From NCBI GenBank assembly GCA_002478505.1, contig DLOP01000007.1, forward strand, positions 1 through 15,219: a DNA stretch of 15,219 nt, read 5' to 3'. Under the pieces are notes generated by a model. The model worked only from the letters and a program-made list of their open reading frames with translations, did not search any database and had not been told where the DNA came from. This document shows positions 1 through 7,620 of the stretch, one piece after another (position 1 is the stretch's first letter; each line of letters starts with the position of its first letter). A program made the position numbers and the translations under genes. Origin of the DNA: Lachnospiraceae bacterium UBA7481. GTDB lineage: Bacteria > Bacillota > Clostridia > Lachnospirales > Lachnospiraceae.

Positions 1-1
1 G

Positions 2-250
2 GGAGATGTGGGGGCTCTTAGTAGATATTACTATTTTGTCACAAAGGATGCATATACACAAGAGGCTAATTTTCAATTTATCACATGTAAAATAATTGGA
101 AACGAAGGGCATGTATGGGTAGGAACTACAATACTACGTTATGATGAAAATGGAAAAAATGCTGGAGGAGGGAGAGATATGCTTTCTCTTTGGTACATAG
201 AGTATCAAGAGGATGAATGGTATGTTGTGAAGGTTTTAGATACCCCATAG
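2..250 (+). CDS. C-terminal end of an unidentified protein (partial, cut by window edge)
   Basis: The reading frame is open from base 2 and ends at TAG 248-250, so this is the tail of a gene that begins outside the window. A GTG at 8 is the first possible start inside the window, but no ribosome site can be judged there and the frame is open before it. About 82 residues are visible. They look like alternating beta strands rich in Tyr and Trp, ending in DEWYVVKVLDTP. This ending, with a preceding LSLWYIEY strand, resembles the last strands of small NTF2-like or DUF4829-like secreted proteins; that is an impression, not an identification. An Rhs relic starts two bases after the stop. In polymorphic-toxin arrays, small immunity genes often sit between displaced Rhs tips, so an immunity role is possible. 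Function is otherwise unknown. Confidence 0.55.
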   Translation, partial: GDVGALSRYYYFVTKDAYTQEANFQFITCKIIGNEGHVWVGTTILRYDENGKNAGGGRDMLSLWYIEYQEDEWYVVKVLDTP

Positions 251-251
251 C

Positions 252-587
252 TACGGGTATGATGAACCTGCGATACACTTTTTGGGTATAGGAATACAGA
301 GGACAGACAGCAGTACAGATCACATACTGATATAATGTGGGTAACCAGATGATCAGCTGGGTCAATGAGGAAGGAGAGCAGAGCTAAGCTTATGACCGCA
401 GAGGCAACCTAACAGCGGTCAGCAGAGGCGAAGAACAGCTCAAGGCATTTACTTTTGATGCCGCAAACCGGATGCGCAGTGCATATGAGATTAAAGACGG
501 AATTGCAAAACGAGTAAAATTAGGAAAACATACGATTTTGATGAATTCGGTCTTAACCTTAATAATCATCTGAAAAGCTGGATATAA
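252..587 (+). pseudogene. Decayed Rhs/YD-repeat fragment
   Basis: Pieces of YD repeat can be read in several frames. YGYDEPA is at 252-272. In a second frame (from 292) come YNVGNQMISW (331-360), AYDRRGNLTAV (388-420) and FTFDAANRM (448-474). In a third frame is YDFDEFGLNL (531-560). The second frame is broken by TGA at 328-330 and TAA at 385-387. The TAA lies where a Tyr codon would complete an S-Y-A-Y-D motif, so a one-base change explains it. The frame changes near 273-292 and near 525-531 indicate indels. Known family: YD repeats build the shell of Rhs/WapA-type toxins that enclose a C-terminal toxin. No toxin domain remains here, and the frame closes at TAA 585-587. This is a non-coding relic, probably left by recombination in a toxin array. 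Confidence 0.75.
538..566 (+). promoter_or_regulatory. Possible promoter for the secretion operon
   Basis: TTGATG (538-543) is followed after 17 bases by AATAAT (561-566). This is a four-of-six and a five-of-six match to the sigma-A consensus, about 70 bases before the first gene of the operon at 636. It lies inside the Rhs relic, so it may be a chance match in AT-rich DNA. Transcription from further upstream is also possible. Confidence 0.25.
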
Positions 588-635
588 CGGAATAGAGGAG
601 AAAAGGTTTATCTTTGTAAAGGAGAACAATCAGTC

Positions 636-1118
636 ATGGACGATACATTAATGTCAGAAGAATATGAAGAAGGGGAAGGGGATGCCGGAACATCCGGCAT
701 CCTTACCCTGAACGGGGAAGCATGGAAGAACCGGGATAATACTACATATAATTCGCTTCTGGATATTAATGGCGTAACGGATCTGTTCTCTCAGGAAAGC
801 ACCGATCAATATAACGACAGGAAACAGGAATCCTATACGGAACAGCAAGAATTGACGGAGTATCTGTTTTCGGAACAGGCGGAGACGGAGAATATGGAAG
901 AGAATGAGGCAGATAGGATATTCTCGGAAGAGATCCGTCTTTCAAGAAGCAGGGATTACAGCAGGAACGAAGAAGATTATTCCATATGTTTTGTTATGGC
1001 GGAGATCATCTTTGTGTTGCTGTTTCTTTATTTATTGATAAGGATAAATGCAGGCAGAAGAAAGAGGAGAGAGGCACATGCAGCTGAAATTAACATGGAG
1101 AGTAGAAGGGCAGTCTGA
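636..1118 (+). CDS. EssA-position acidic membrane protein of the type VII secretion operon
   Basis: This 160-aa protein has a long acidic, Ser/Asn/Gln-rich soluble part (about residues 1-112), one hydrophobic span (about 117-137, including FVMAEIIFVLLFLYLLIRI) and a short Arg/Lys-rich tail (GRRKRRE). The positive tail after the span predicts an N-outside, C-inside orientation. There is no N-terminal signal peptide. The ribosome site AAAGGAGAA (618-626) supports the ATG at 636; the frame is open back to 588 without another good start. It is the first gene of the operon and its 3' end overlaps esaB by 41 bases, so translation is probably coupled. In staphylococcal and Listeria-type loci the gene just before esaB is essA, a small membrane protein of similar length. 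I cannot see convincing sequence similarity to EssA, which usually also has an N-terminal hydrophobic segment. The call rests on size, span and position. Confidence 0.5.
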   Translation: MDDTLMSEEYEEGEGDAGTSGILTLNGEAWKNRDNTTYNSLLDINGVTDLFSQESTDQYNDRKQESYTEQQELTEYLFSEQAETENMEENEADRIFSEEIRLSRSRDYSRNEEDYSICFVMAEIIFVLLFLYLLIRINAGRRKRREAHAAEINMESRRAV

Positions 1119-1320
1119 TATGGATCTGCTGGTATCAGATGATCAGACGATATCGGAAACCATGCAGATCCTTGAGGAAAAGGGACTTCTGGCAAGGGAA
1201 ACAGTAGAAACCGTAAAATATATTAAAACATTAAGAGCAGATCATCAGACAAACGTACTTTTAACATATAGCGAGGCGGATATCTATTCTGGTGATATTC
1301 TGGTTATAGAGAATCCGTAG
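1078..1320 (+). CDS. esaB: EsaB/YukD ubiquitin-like type VII secretion protein
   Basis: This 80-aa protein is the usual size for EsaB/YukD, small cytoplasmic proteins with a ubiquitin-like beta-grasp fold that are needed for or regulate T7SSb activity. The pattern fits the fold: strand MQLKLTWRV, strand DLLVSDDQTISE, helix TMQILEEKGLL, and a final GDILVIENP strand. In this family the last strand typically follows a short Gly-Asp turn. I chose ATG 1078 over the in-frame ATG at 1048 because AGGAGAG (1065-1071) sits just before 1078, and the earlier start would add ten charged residues not expected in the family. The start lies inside the preceding gene. The stop is 44 bases before essB. Position between an essA-like gene and essB agrees with the canonical order. 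Confidence 0.82.
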   Translation: MQLKLTWRVEGQSDMDLLVSDDQTISETMQILEEKGLLARETVETVKYIKTLRADHQTNVLLTYSEADIYSGDILVIENP

Positions 1321-1364
1321 GATTACGACCAATACTTCAGATAAATATAAAGAAGGGAGCATCC

Positions 1365-2513
1365 ATGTACAAAAAGAAAAAACACCAGAAATCCGGATAT
1401 ATCCCGGAGGAGAAGAACATTGTTGAAACTGTCAGAAGATCACAGTTTTCTGTATCCAATGATTTTGAACTAAAAAAGCTTAGCAGACCACAGGAAGGAT
1501 TTTTGGATTGTTCCGTGGAAGAGAATCAGGAGGATTTGATCTTTAGTTATGATATCAGTCACGTCTTTCCATGGACCGAGATCCGCCGGGAGAAGAGGGA
1601 ACTGATGATATCCGCCTTGATAGATGCGGGGAAATTGCAAAAGACGGCGGAGCTGTACCAATTTACTCTTGCGCCGGAGAATCTGTATTATGACATTCAG
1701 GGCAGGGTATTTGTAAAGAAAAGGGACGTCTATGGGGCGGAGAAGGAATATTCTGCGGAGGAATTTTTAAAGGAATATAAATCCCTGATCGGATGCACTC
1801 TGGTAAAGAAATATAAGTTTGAGGACTATGACAAAGGCGGTCAGGTACTTCTGAAGGAGGATAAGTTCTTAGGCAGGATTGTGGAGTGTGGAGATGTGGA
1901 GCAGATCGCAGATAGGCTTCATGAGGAATATTTCCGCTACAGAAAAGACCGTGAGGCCCGCTTTGTGGAGGTATCAAAGGCAGGAAACAGCGGAAGAAAA
2001 GTGGCATTGGGAATCACAGGTGTACTGCTGGCAACAGGCGCGGCGCTTCTTGCCTATCTGCTCATATGGGTACAGCCTTATGACAAGGCTGTCATGGCTG
2101 CATACGGGGCGTATCTGCAATCGGATTACAACAGTATCGTAGAGGCAATGGCTCCTGTGGAAGTAGATAGGATGGATACCTATCAGAAATATATTCTGTC
2201 ATATGCCTGTGTCAGATGTGAAAGCTTTAGCGAAGAAAGCATGAGAAACATCCTGAACACGATTACCCTGAATGGAAATGAAAGGATTATGGAGTATTGG
2301 ATCTATATCAATCGTCTGGATACGGACAAAGCCATTGATATCGCCATGCTGGAATCGAGCAATCAGCTTCTTTATTATGCATATCTTAAGAAAAAAGCAG
2401 TGATCGAGACCGATCCCTCTTTATCCGGGCAGGAGAAGAACCAGCTGTTACAGGAAATCGACAATAAACTGGACCCATTGAGGGAAGAATTTTCATCATT
2501 TACAGAAGAATAA
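1365..2513 (+). CDS. essB: EssB/YukC type VII secretion membrane component
   Basis: At 382 aa this protein has the EssB/YukC layout: a cytoplasmic N-terminal part (about 1-211) of the pseudokinase-like type, one transmembrane span (about 213-236, VALGITGVLLATGAALLAYLLIWV region) and an extracytoplasmic helical C-terminal part (237-382). Recognisable features include the basic start MYKKKKHQK, a segment ending FPWTEIRREKRELMISAL, and a post-membrane stretch with YGAYLQSDYNSIVEAMAPV typical of the family's TPR-like region. It is somewhat shorter than the staphylococcal protein, mainly at the C-terminus, which ends in a charged helix. EssB anchors the membrane complex and contacts EssC. GAAGGGAG (1352-1359) supports the ATG at 1365. 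The stop is 51 bases before essC, and that gap holds a hairpin. Identification is firm from architecture and neighbours. Confidence 0.85.
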   Translation: MYKKKKHQKSGYIPEEKNIVETVRRSQFSVSNDFELKKLSRPQEGFLDCSVEENQEDLIFSYDISHVFPWTEIRREKRELMISALIDAGKLQKTAELYQFTLAPENLYYDIQGRVFVKKRDVYGAEKEYSAEEFLKEYKSLIGCTLVKKYKFEDYDKGGQVLLKEDKFLGRIVECGDVEQIADRLHEEYFRYRKDREARFVEVSKAGNSGRKVALGITGVLLATGAALLAYLLIWVQPYDKAVMAAYGAYLQSDYNSIVEAMAPVEVDRMDTYQKYILSYACVRCESFSEESMRNILNTITLNGNERIMEYWIYINRLDTDKAIDIAMLESSNQLLYYAYLKKKAVIETDPSLSGQEKNQLLQEIDNKLDPLREEFSSFTEE

Positions 2514-2528
2514 AGCGCAGTAAAACTA

Positions 2529-2558
2529 CAGAGCAGTAAAGCTGCTCTGACTAGGAGG
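2529..2558 (+). promoter_or_regulatory. Hairpin directly before the essC ribosome site
   Basis: CAGAGCAG (2529-2536), loop TAAAG (2537-2541) and CTGCTCTG (2542-2549) form a perfect 8-bp stem. AGGAGG follows at 2553-2558, then the GTG start at 2565. No U-tract follows, so this is not a standard terminator. The 14-mer AGCGCAGTAAAACT at 2514-2527 and GCTCTGAC at 2544-2551 both recur before the lipoprotein gene at 11811, again next to its ribosome site. A role as mRNA processing or stabilising site, or as protein-binding element, is inference. Confidence 0.55.
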
Positions 2559-2564
2559 TTAGCG

Positions 2565-5500
2565 GTGGATTACATTTTGATAACAACAGAGAATAGTTAT
2601 GACCAGATACCTGTTCAGGATACCGTTACATATCAGGGATGGAACTATCAGGTTGGCGGCATGGAAGCGTATCAGTGGATAGAAAGAGGAGATGGGCAGA
2701 AAGTATTATATATACCGGATTCGCCACATCGGTATGAACATCAGGGCGTATTTGCCATTTCAGACAGAGATGCGGATATATGCATAGAGGGTCTGGAGAT
2801 TACATTATCCGTAGAGCAGGGAAAACTGACGATATACGGGACCGCCTCAGATAGGAGGCTGTATCTTAACCGTAAGGAATTATCTGATTATCTTGATGGG
2901 CAGGAAGTTATGCTGACCGCAGGGGACCAGCTTCTGATCGGAACAGCATTGATTGTTTATTATCATGGATATATCGAAATCTTTGCGGATATGGATGCCG
3001 TAAAGGTATCCCTTGCGGAATGTGATCCCGGCGGAAAGCCTTTTGAAGATTTTCCGAGTTATACAAGATCTCCCCGGCTGATCATGCATGCGCCGGATGA
3101 TAAGGTTGAGATCTCCAACCCGCCGGCAGAGGCATCCATGCCGAAAGGAAGCCTGGTTCAGACGATCGTACCTCCGGTCATTATGCTTGGCATCACCATA
3201 GCGATTGCCATAGTAATGAAAAGAGGTATTTTTGTCCTGATGTCTATTGCGTCAACGCTCATGACGCTGATCTTTTCCATTACGGGCTACTTTAACAACA
3301 AGAAGGAATGTAAACGGAAGAATGAAGCCAGGGAAGATTTATACAAAGACTATCTTTTAAGGAAGCGAAAAGAATTACATAAGCTGCATCAGGAGGAAAT
3401 CGATGCCGACCGTTATAATTATCCTGATATGGCGGAGATCGAGAAGATGATATGCAATTACAGCAGCCGTATCTATGAGCGGAGTGCGGAGGATGACGAT
3501 TTCCTTGAAATATCCCTTGGTAAATGCAGGGAGAAGGCAAGCTATTCCATCAACTATCATTATGATGAACTGAAAATGGAAGAGGATGAGCTTGATCAAA
3601 AGGCGAAGATGCTTGGAGAGCAATTTTCCTATATTGAAGAAAAATCGGTTGCCGTCAATCTGCGGAATGCGCATCTTGGTCTTGTGGGAGAGAAGGCAAT
3701 CATACTGGAGCAGTTAAACCTGATCGTGGCGCAGCTGACATTTCAGCAGAGTTATCATGACCTGCAGATCGTTATCATTCATAATAAAAAGTATAATGAA
3801 GCCTTCCGGTGGATGAGATGGTATCCCCATCTTACCATTAAGAGCCTGAACATGTCCGGGGACATCAATTCCGAGCAGATGCGTGATCAGGTGCTGGGAA
3901 GTCTCTTCCAGATCCTAAAGGACAGAAAGCTGAAGATTGAGGAAAGCAATAAGCAGTCCATGTTTCTGCCTCACTTTGTGTTCATTATTGATGAACCGAA
4001 ACTGATTATGGATCACTCCATCATGGAGTATCTGAATAAATCAGGCAAAGAGCTTGGATTCTCTGTGATCTATACCAGTTATCTGCGGGGAAATCTTCCG
4101 GAGATCATCGGAACCATCGTGGAGATACACGATTCCAAGGAAGCGTCTTTGCTCCTGAATGAAAACAAGGTAGTGAATAAGCGGTTTACGCTGAACCATG
4201 TAGGTGACTGCAATCCCGAATGGATGGCAAGGAATCTGAGCGTTTTGATCCATGAGACAGGGGTTACCTCCAAAATACCTGAAAGTATCACTTTCTTTGA
4301 GATGTATGGGGTTAAAAAACCTTCCGAACTGCGTTCGGAGCAAAGATGGATCCAGAACCAGTCCCATAAGTCCCTTGCGGTTCCCTTAGGCGTAAGGGCT
4401 GAGAATGATATCGTCTATCTGAATCTCCATGAAAAAGCCCATGGACCCCACGGTCTTGTGGCAGGAACCACCGGTTCCGGTAAATCGGAAATCGTACAGT
4501 CCTATATCTTGTCTCTGGCGGTCAATTTCCACCCGTATGAAGTGGGATTTCTTCTGATCGACTATAAGGGCGGCGGAATGGCAGGACTTTTCAAGGATCT
4601 TCCCCATCTGTTGGGAACCATCACCAACCTTGACGGAAGCGAAAGCCAGAGAGCGATGGCGTCCATCAAGAGCGAGCTTGCAAGACGTCAGAGGATCTTT
4701 GGACAGCACAATGTGAATCATATCAATGCATATAATAAACTGTATAAAAATGGAGAAGTGGAAGAACCCATTCCCCATCTTTTTCTGATCAGTGACGAGT
4801 TTGCGGAGCTGAAAAAGGAACAGCCTGATTTTATGGACGAGCTTGTTTCCACGGCGCGAATCGGACGAAGTCTGGGTATTCATCTGATCCTTGCCACACA
4901 GAAGCCGACAGGCGTGGTAAATGACCAGATCTGGACCAACTCCAAATTTAAACTGGCGCTAAAGGTGCAGAACGAGGGCGACAGCCGGGAGATCATCAAG
5001 ACGCCGGACGCTGCATTTATCACACAGGCGGGGCGTGCTTACCTTCAGGTGGGCAATAACGAGATATATGAGTTGTTCCAGTCGGCGTGGAGCGGTGCGG
5101 AATATGAAGAAGGCGGCACAAAGAAGGCGAAGGATAACAGGGTATATCTGGTTAATGATCTGGGACAGGGAATGCTTCTTAATGAGGATCTAAGCGGCGG
5201 TGAAGAGGAAGGCAGCATGAAAGCCACACAGCTTGACGTCACGATTGATTATCTTAGGGAACTCTTTGAAAAAGAGGGCGTGGAAGGCGTGAGAAAACCT
5301 TGGCTTCCTTCCCTTCCGTATATTCTGGAAAGTCCTCTAAGCGCAGTTACGGAGGACGAAGCATGGAAGCAGACAGCCGCATATGACAGGACAGCCTTTG
5401 TTAATCTGAATATTCCCCTTGGTGTCATTGACATTCCTGAAGAACAGCAGCAGAGGGAGTACTGTGCTGATCTGGCAAAAGAGGGTAATATTGTATTTAT

Positions 5501-6929
5501 GTCATCATCAGGATACGGAAAGACCATCTTCTTAATGACGGCAGTCATCAGCCTTGCGTTGCAGAATCAGGTAGAGGATCTTAATTTTTATATCCTTGAT
5601 CTTGGTAACAGCGCGTTGATTCCTTTAAATGCCCTGCCCCACACGGCGGATTATATTCTGTATGACGATACAGAGAAATTTGGGAAATTTATCAATATCA
5701 TACAGGATGAGGTATCCCGCAGAAAGAAACTTTTTGCAGAAAAAATGGTGCAGAATTTTACCGTATATAATCAGACCAGCGAGGAACATCTGAAAGCCAT
5801 TGTGATCGTCGTTGATAATTTTGACGTGGTGCGCGAATTGGGAACGGATGCGGAGGACTTCTTTACCAAGCTGTCAAGAGACGGCGCGGGACTGGGAATC
5901 TTTTTGATCATAACTGCTACAAGAGTAAATGGCGTTAAGTATTCCATCCTGAATAATTTTAAGATCAAGATCGCCGGATATCTTTTTGACCGTTCAGAAG
6001 CCCATACATTGGTTGGGAAGAGTGATTATGATCTTCCTGAGATCAGGGGAAGGGCGCTGATCAAGACGGTCAATGTAAATATTATGCAGATCTATACCAT
6101 GGTGAAATTTTCAAGCGATGTAGAGTATAACAGCAGACTTAAAGAGTTGATCCGGAAGATAGCAGCGAAATACCCTGACAGACGTGCGCCCAGAATACCG
6201 GTGCTTCCGGAACAGTTTGCCTTCCAGATGCTTTCAGAATTTGAGGACGGAAGGGAAGCTTTTGATCTGGCGCTGGGTCTTGAGATCGAATCCGTTACCA
6301 GGGCGGGATTTACCCGTCAGCAGTCGCCGTTTGTAATCATCGGTGAGACTGGAAAAGGTAAGACCAATACGCTGAAATCACTGTTAAATCAGATCGCCGG
6401 AAATGGAACGGCGTATCTGTTTGATTCTTCCACCATGAGCTTGTATCCTTATCAGGATAAGGAGGGAATAAGCTATATTCAGGATGAAGATGAGTGGGAG
6501 GATTTTATTGACCATACAGAGCAGTTATGTAATGAAAGAAAGCAAAGATACAGGCAGGAGTTGGACAACGGCAATTCGATAAGTTCACAGCAGTATTATC
6601 AGACGGAGGATCCTGTCTATATCGTCATTGATGATATCGATAAATTCCTTACAGACGGCAGTGCATTTGAAGACAGGCTTTATAACGTCATAACAGACGC
6701 TGCCGAATGTGGAATCGGTATCATCATTACCGTACACTCTGCTAAACTAAAGAGTTATGATTCCCTGTCAAAATGGATTAAAACAGCATCCCACGGACTG
6801 GTGCTTAGTTCCCAGGGAACCCTGAATATCTTTCCGGTCCGCTCCCAGCGTGAATATCCGCAGATGGGATATGGACTGTTATTCCATAACGGAGAGTACG
6901 CTGCGTTGAGACTGCCGGAGTGTAAGTAG
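2565..6929 (+). CDS. essC: EssC/YukB type VII secretion ATPase (FtsK/SpoIIIE family)
   Basis: This 1454-aa protein is the motor and substrate-recognition component of T7SSb. The N-terminal ~185 residues are beta-rich and fit the tandem FHA-like domains of EssC; part of this region contains GTASDRRLYLNRKELSDYL. Two hydrophobic spans follow (about 198-218 and 222-242), then a charged coiled linker (245-360) and a degenerate ATPase-like D0 region with FIIDEP at 473-478 but no Walker A. D1 has GTTGSGKS (634-641) and Walker B LISDEF (741-746). D2 has SSSGYGKT (980-987) and IVVDNF (1081-1086). D3 has GETGKGKT (1260-1267) and VIDDID (1354-1359). All three P-loops look intact. The GTG start is set by AGGAGG 2553-2558. 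Length matches full EssC, so it is not truncated. Substrates are normally WXG100 and LXG proteins; none is encoded here. The sequence ends soon after D3, the part that varies between strains in Staphylococcus aureus. Confidence 0.95.
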   Translation: MDYILITTENSYDQIPVQDTVTYQGWNYQVGGMEAYQWIERGDGQKVLYIPDSPHRYEHQGVFAISDRDADICIEGLEITLSVEQGKLTIYGTASDRRLYLNRKELSDYLDGQEVMLTAGDQLLIGTALIVYYHGYIEIFADMDAVKVSLAECDPGGKPFEDFPSYTRSPRLIMHAPDDKVEISNPPAEASMPKGSLVQTIVPPVIMLGITIAIAIVMKRGIFVLMSIASTLMTLIFSITGYFNNKKECKRKNEAREDLYKDYLLRKRKELHKLHQEEIDADRYNYPDMAEIEKMICNYSSRIYERSAEDDDFLEISLGKCREKASYSINYHYDELKMEEDELDQKAKMLGEQFSYIEEKSVAVNLRNAHLGLVGEKAIILEQLNLIVAQLTFQQSYHDLQIVIIHNKKYNEAFRWMRWYPHLTIKSLNMSGDINSEQMRDQVLGSLFQILKDRKLKIEESNKQSMFLPHFVFIIDEPKLIMDHSIMEYLNKSGKELGFSVIYTSYLRGNLPEIIGTIVEIHDSKEASLLLNENKVVNKRFTLNHVGDCNPEWMARNLSVLIHETGVTSKIPESITFFEMYGVKKPSELRSEQRWIQNQSHKSLAVPLGVRAENDIVYLNLHEKAHGPHGLVAGTTGSGKSEIVQSYILSLAVNFHPYEVGFLLIDYKGGGMAGLFKDLPHLLGTITNLDGSESQRAMASIKSELARRQRIFGQHNVNHINAYNKLYKNGEVEEPIPHLFLISDEFAELKKEQPDFMDELVSTARIGRSLGIHLILATQKPTGVVNDQIWTNSKFKLALKVQNEGDSREIIKTPDAAFITQAGRAYLQVGNNEIYELFQSAWSGAEYEEGGTKKAKDNRVYLVNDLGQGMLLNEDLSGGEEEGSMKATQLDVTIDYLRELFEKEGVEGVRKPWLPSLPYILESPLSAVTEDEAWKQTAAYDRTAFVNLNIPLGVIDIPEEQQQREYCADLAKEGNIVFMSSSGYGKTIFLMTAVISLALQNQVEDLNFYILDLGNSALIPLNALPHTADYILYDDTEKFGKFINIIQDEVSRRKKLFAEKMVQNFTVYNQTSEEHLKAIVIVVDNFDVVRELGTDAEDFFTKLSRDGAGLGIFLIITATRVNGVKYSILNNFKIKIAGYLFDRSEAHTLVGKSDYDLPEIRGRALIKTVNVNIMQIYTMVKFSSDVEYNSRLKELIRKIAAKYPDRRAPRIPVLPEQFAFQMLSEFEDGREAFDLALGLEIESVTRAGFTRQQSPFVIIGETGKGKTNTLKSLLNQIAGNGTAYLFDSSTMSLYPYQDKEGISYIQDEDEWEDFIDHTEQLCNERKQRYRQELDNGNSISSQQYYQTEDPVYIVIDDIDKFLTDGSAFEDRLYNVITDAAECGIGIIITVHSAKLKSYDSLSKWIKTASHGLVLSSQGTLNIFPVRSQREYPQMGYGLLFHNGEYAALRLPECK

Positions 6930-6951
6930 GTCAGGAAAAAGGTTTGTGGTT

Positions 6952-7551
6952 CTAGTTTATATTCTCGCCAGAGCTATCGCGATCGGCGAGCAGACTGCGG
7001 AGACGCTCGATTTCCGCGTCTTTCTTAGCAATTTCAGTTTTATTCTTAGCGATTTCATCATCCTTCTTTGCAATATCGGCATCTTTCTTTGCAATATCGG
7101 CATCTTTCTTTGCAATATCATCATCTTTCTTAGCAATTTCTGCATTTTTTTGGGAGAGCTGTTCTTTCAGTTCATCCCGTTCCGAAGCGGTTTTTTTGAG
7201 AAGTTTCTCCCGACCTGCTGTACGGCGGTAATAATCCTCGCGCGCTTCACACTGTTGACGGATCTTTTCTTCCTGTGTCAGCTGGCGGATAGTCGTAACG
7301 GCATCTTTTATGTACTGGTTATTCTTTGCAAGCATTTTAAGTTCCTCCCAAGTGGTGGCTTTAAAAAGAGCGGCCCAGCGGTCAATCTGATAGGCGCGGT
7401 CTTCTTCGGTTGCAAGATCTATCTGAGTCAAGTCTAACACAGACAGACGAAATTTGTCACTATAAATCCGATGATTTTTTTGATTCATAAGATAGTAGTT
7501 AGCAAAAAATTCAGGGCTGTCCTCAAAGCAATTAATGATTTTTATGGGATA
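6952..7551 (-). pseudogene. C-terminal remnant of an Rpn/PD-(D/E)XK nuclease-family transposase protein
   Basis: An open frame on the minus strand ends at 6952 and has an ATG at 7488 (178 aa). The conserved text continues in frame upstream of that ATG (FEDSPEFFANYYLMNQKNH, bases about 7467-7523), and there is no ribosome site before the ATG. So this is the tail of a longer gene. Segments such as IYSDKFRLSVLDLTQIDLAT, TTWEELKMLAKNNQYI, and QCEAREDYYRR are typical of the C-terminal half of Rpn-family recombination-promoting nuclease/putative transposases, which are usually about 300 aa. The N-terminal nuclease domain with its catalytic residues is absent; homology fades near 7551 and the frame closes at about 7605. 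The tail (roughly ATG-based residues 115-165) is a heptad coiled coil of IAKKDAD-type units. It lies tail to tail with essC, 22 bases away. Confidence 0.75.
7018..7143 (-). repeat. Six 21-bp tandem repeats encoding a heptad coiled coil
   Basis: Six units of 21 bases run at 7018, 7039, 7060, 7081, 7102 and 7123. On the plus strand the core is ATCTTTCTTTGCAATATCGGC (7081-7101), with few differences between the central units and more at the ends. Each encodes seven residues (AKKDADI type), so the period matches one coiled-coil heptad. The near identity of the central units points to expansion by slippage or unequal exchange. Confidence 0.85.
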
Positions 7552-7576
7552 TATGAATGGAAATAATATAATTTTA

Positions 7577-7610
7577 TGATATAATGATTTACTATATAAT
7601 AGTTAGGAGA
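7577..7610 (+). promoter_or_regulatory. Likely extended -10 promoter and RBS of the LRR lipoprotein gene
   Basis: TGATATAAT (7577-7585) is a perfect extended -10 element (TG, one base, TATAAT). A second TATAAT lies at 7595-7600. No good -35 is visible at the right distance, which is common for extended -10 promoters. AGGAGA (7605-7610) is 10 bases before the ATG at 7621. The divergent relic on the other strand ends just upstream, so a new transcript here makes sense. The identical 9-mer TGATATAAT recurs at 10981. Confidence 0.5.
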
Positions 7611-7620
7611 GAAATATAGA

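Noticed and set aside
250..635. Riboswitch or leader RNA before the secretion operon
   Set aside because: The stretch is explained by Rhs relic sequence, and I see no recognisable riboswitch core.
1048..1077. Longer esaB starting at ATG 1048
   Set aside because: The ribosome site fits ATG 1078, and EsaB proteins are about 80 residues long.
6946..7437. Plus-strand open frame of 163 residues, very rich in Phe, Leu and Ile
   Set aside because: It is the antisense shadow of the Rpn-family coiled-coil repeats; the minus-strand reading has recognisable family text, and the plus-strand reading has no ribosome site.
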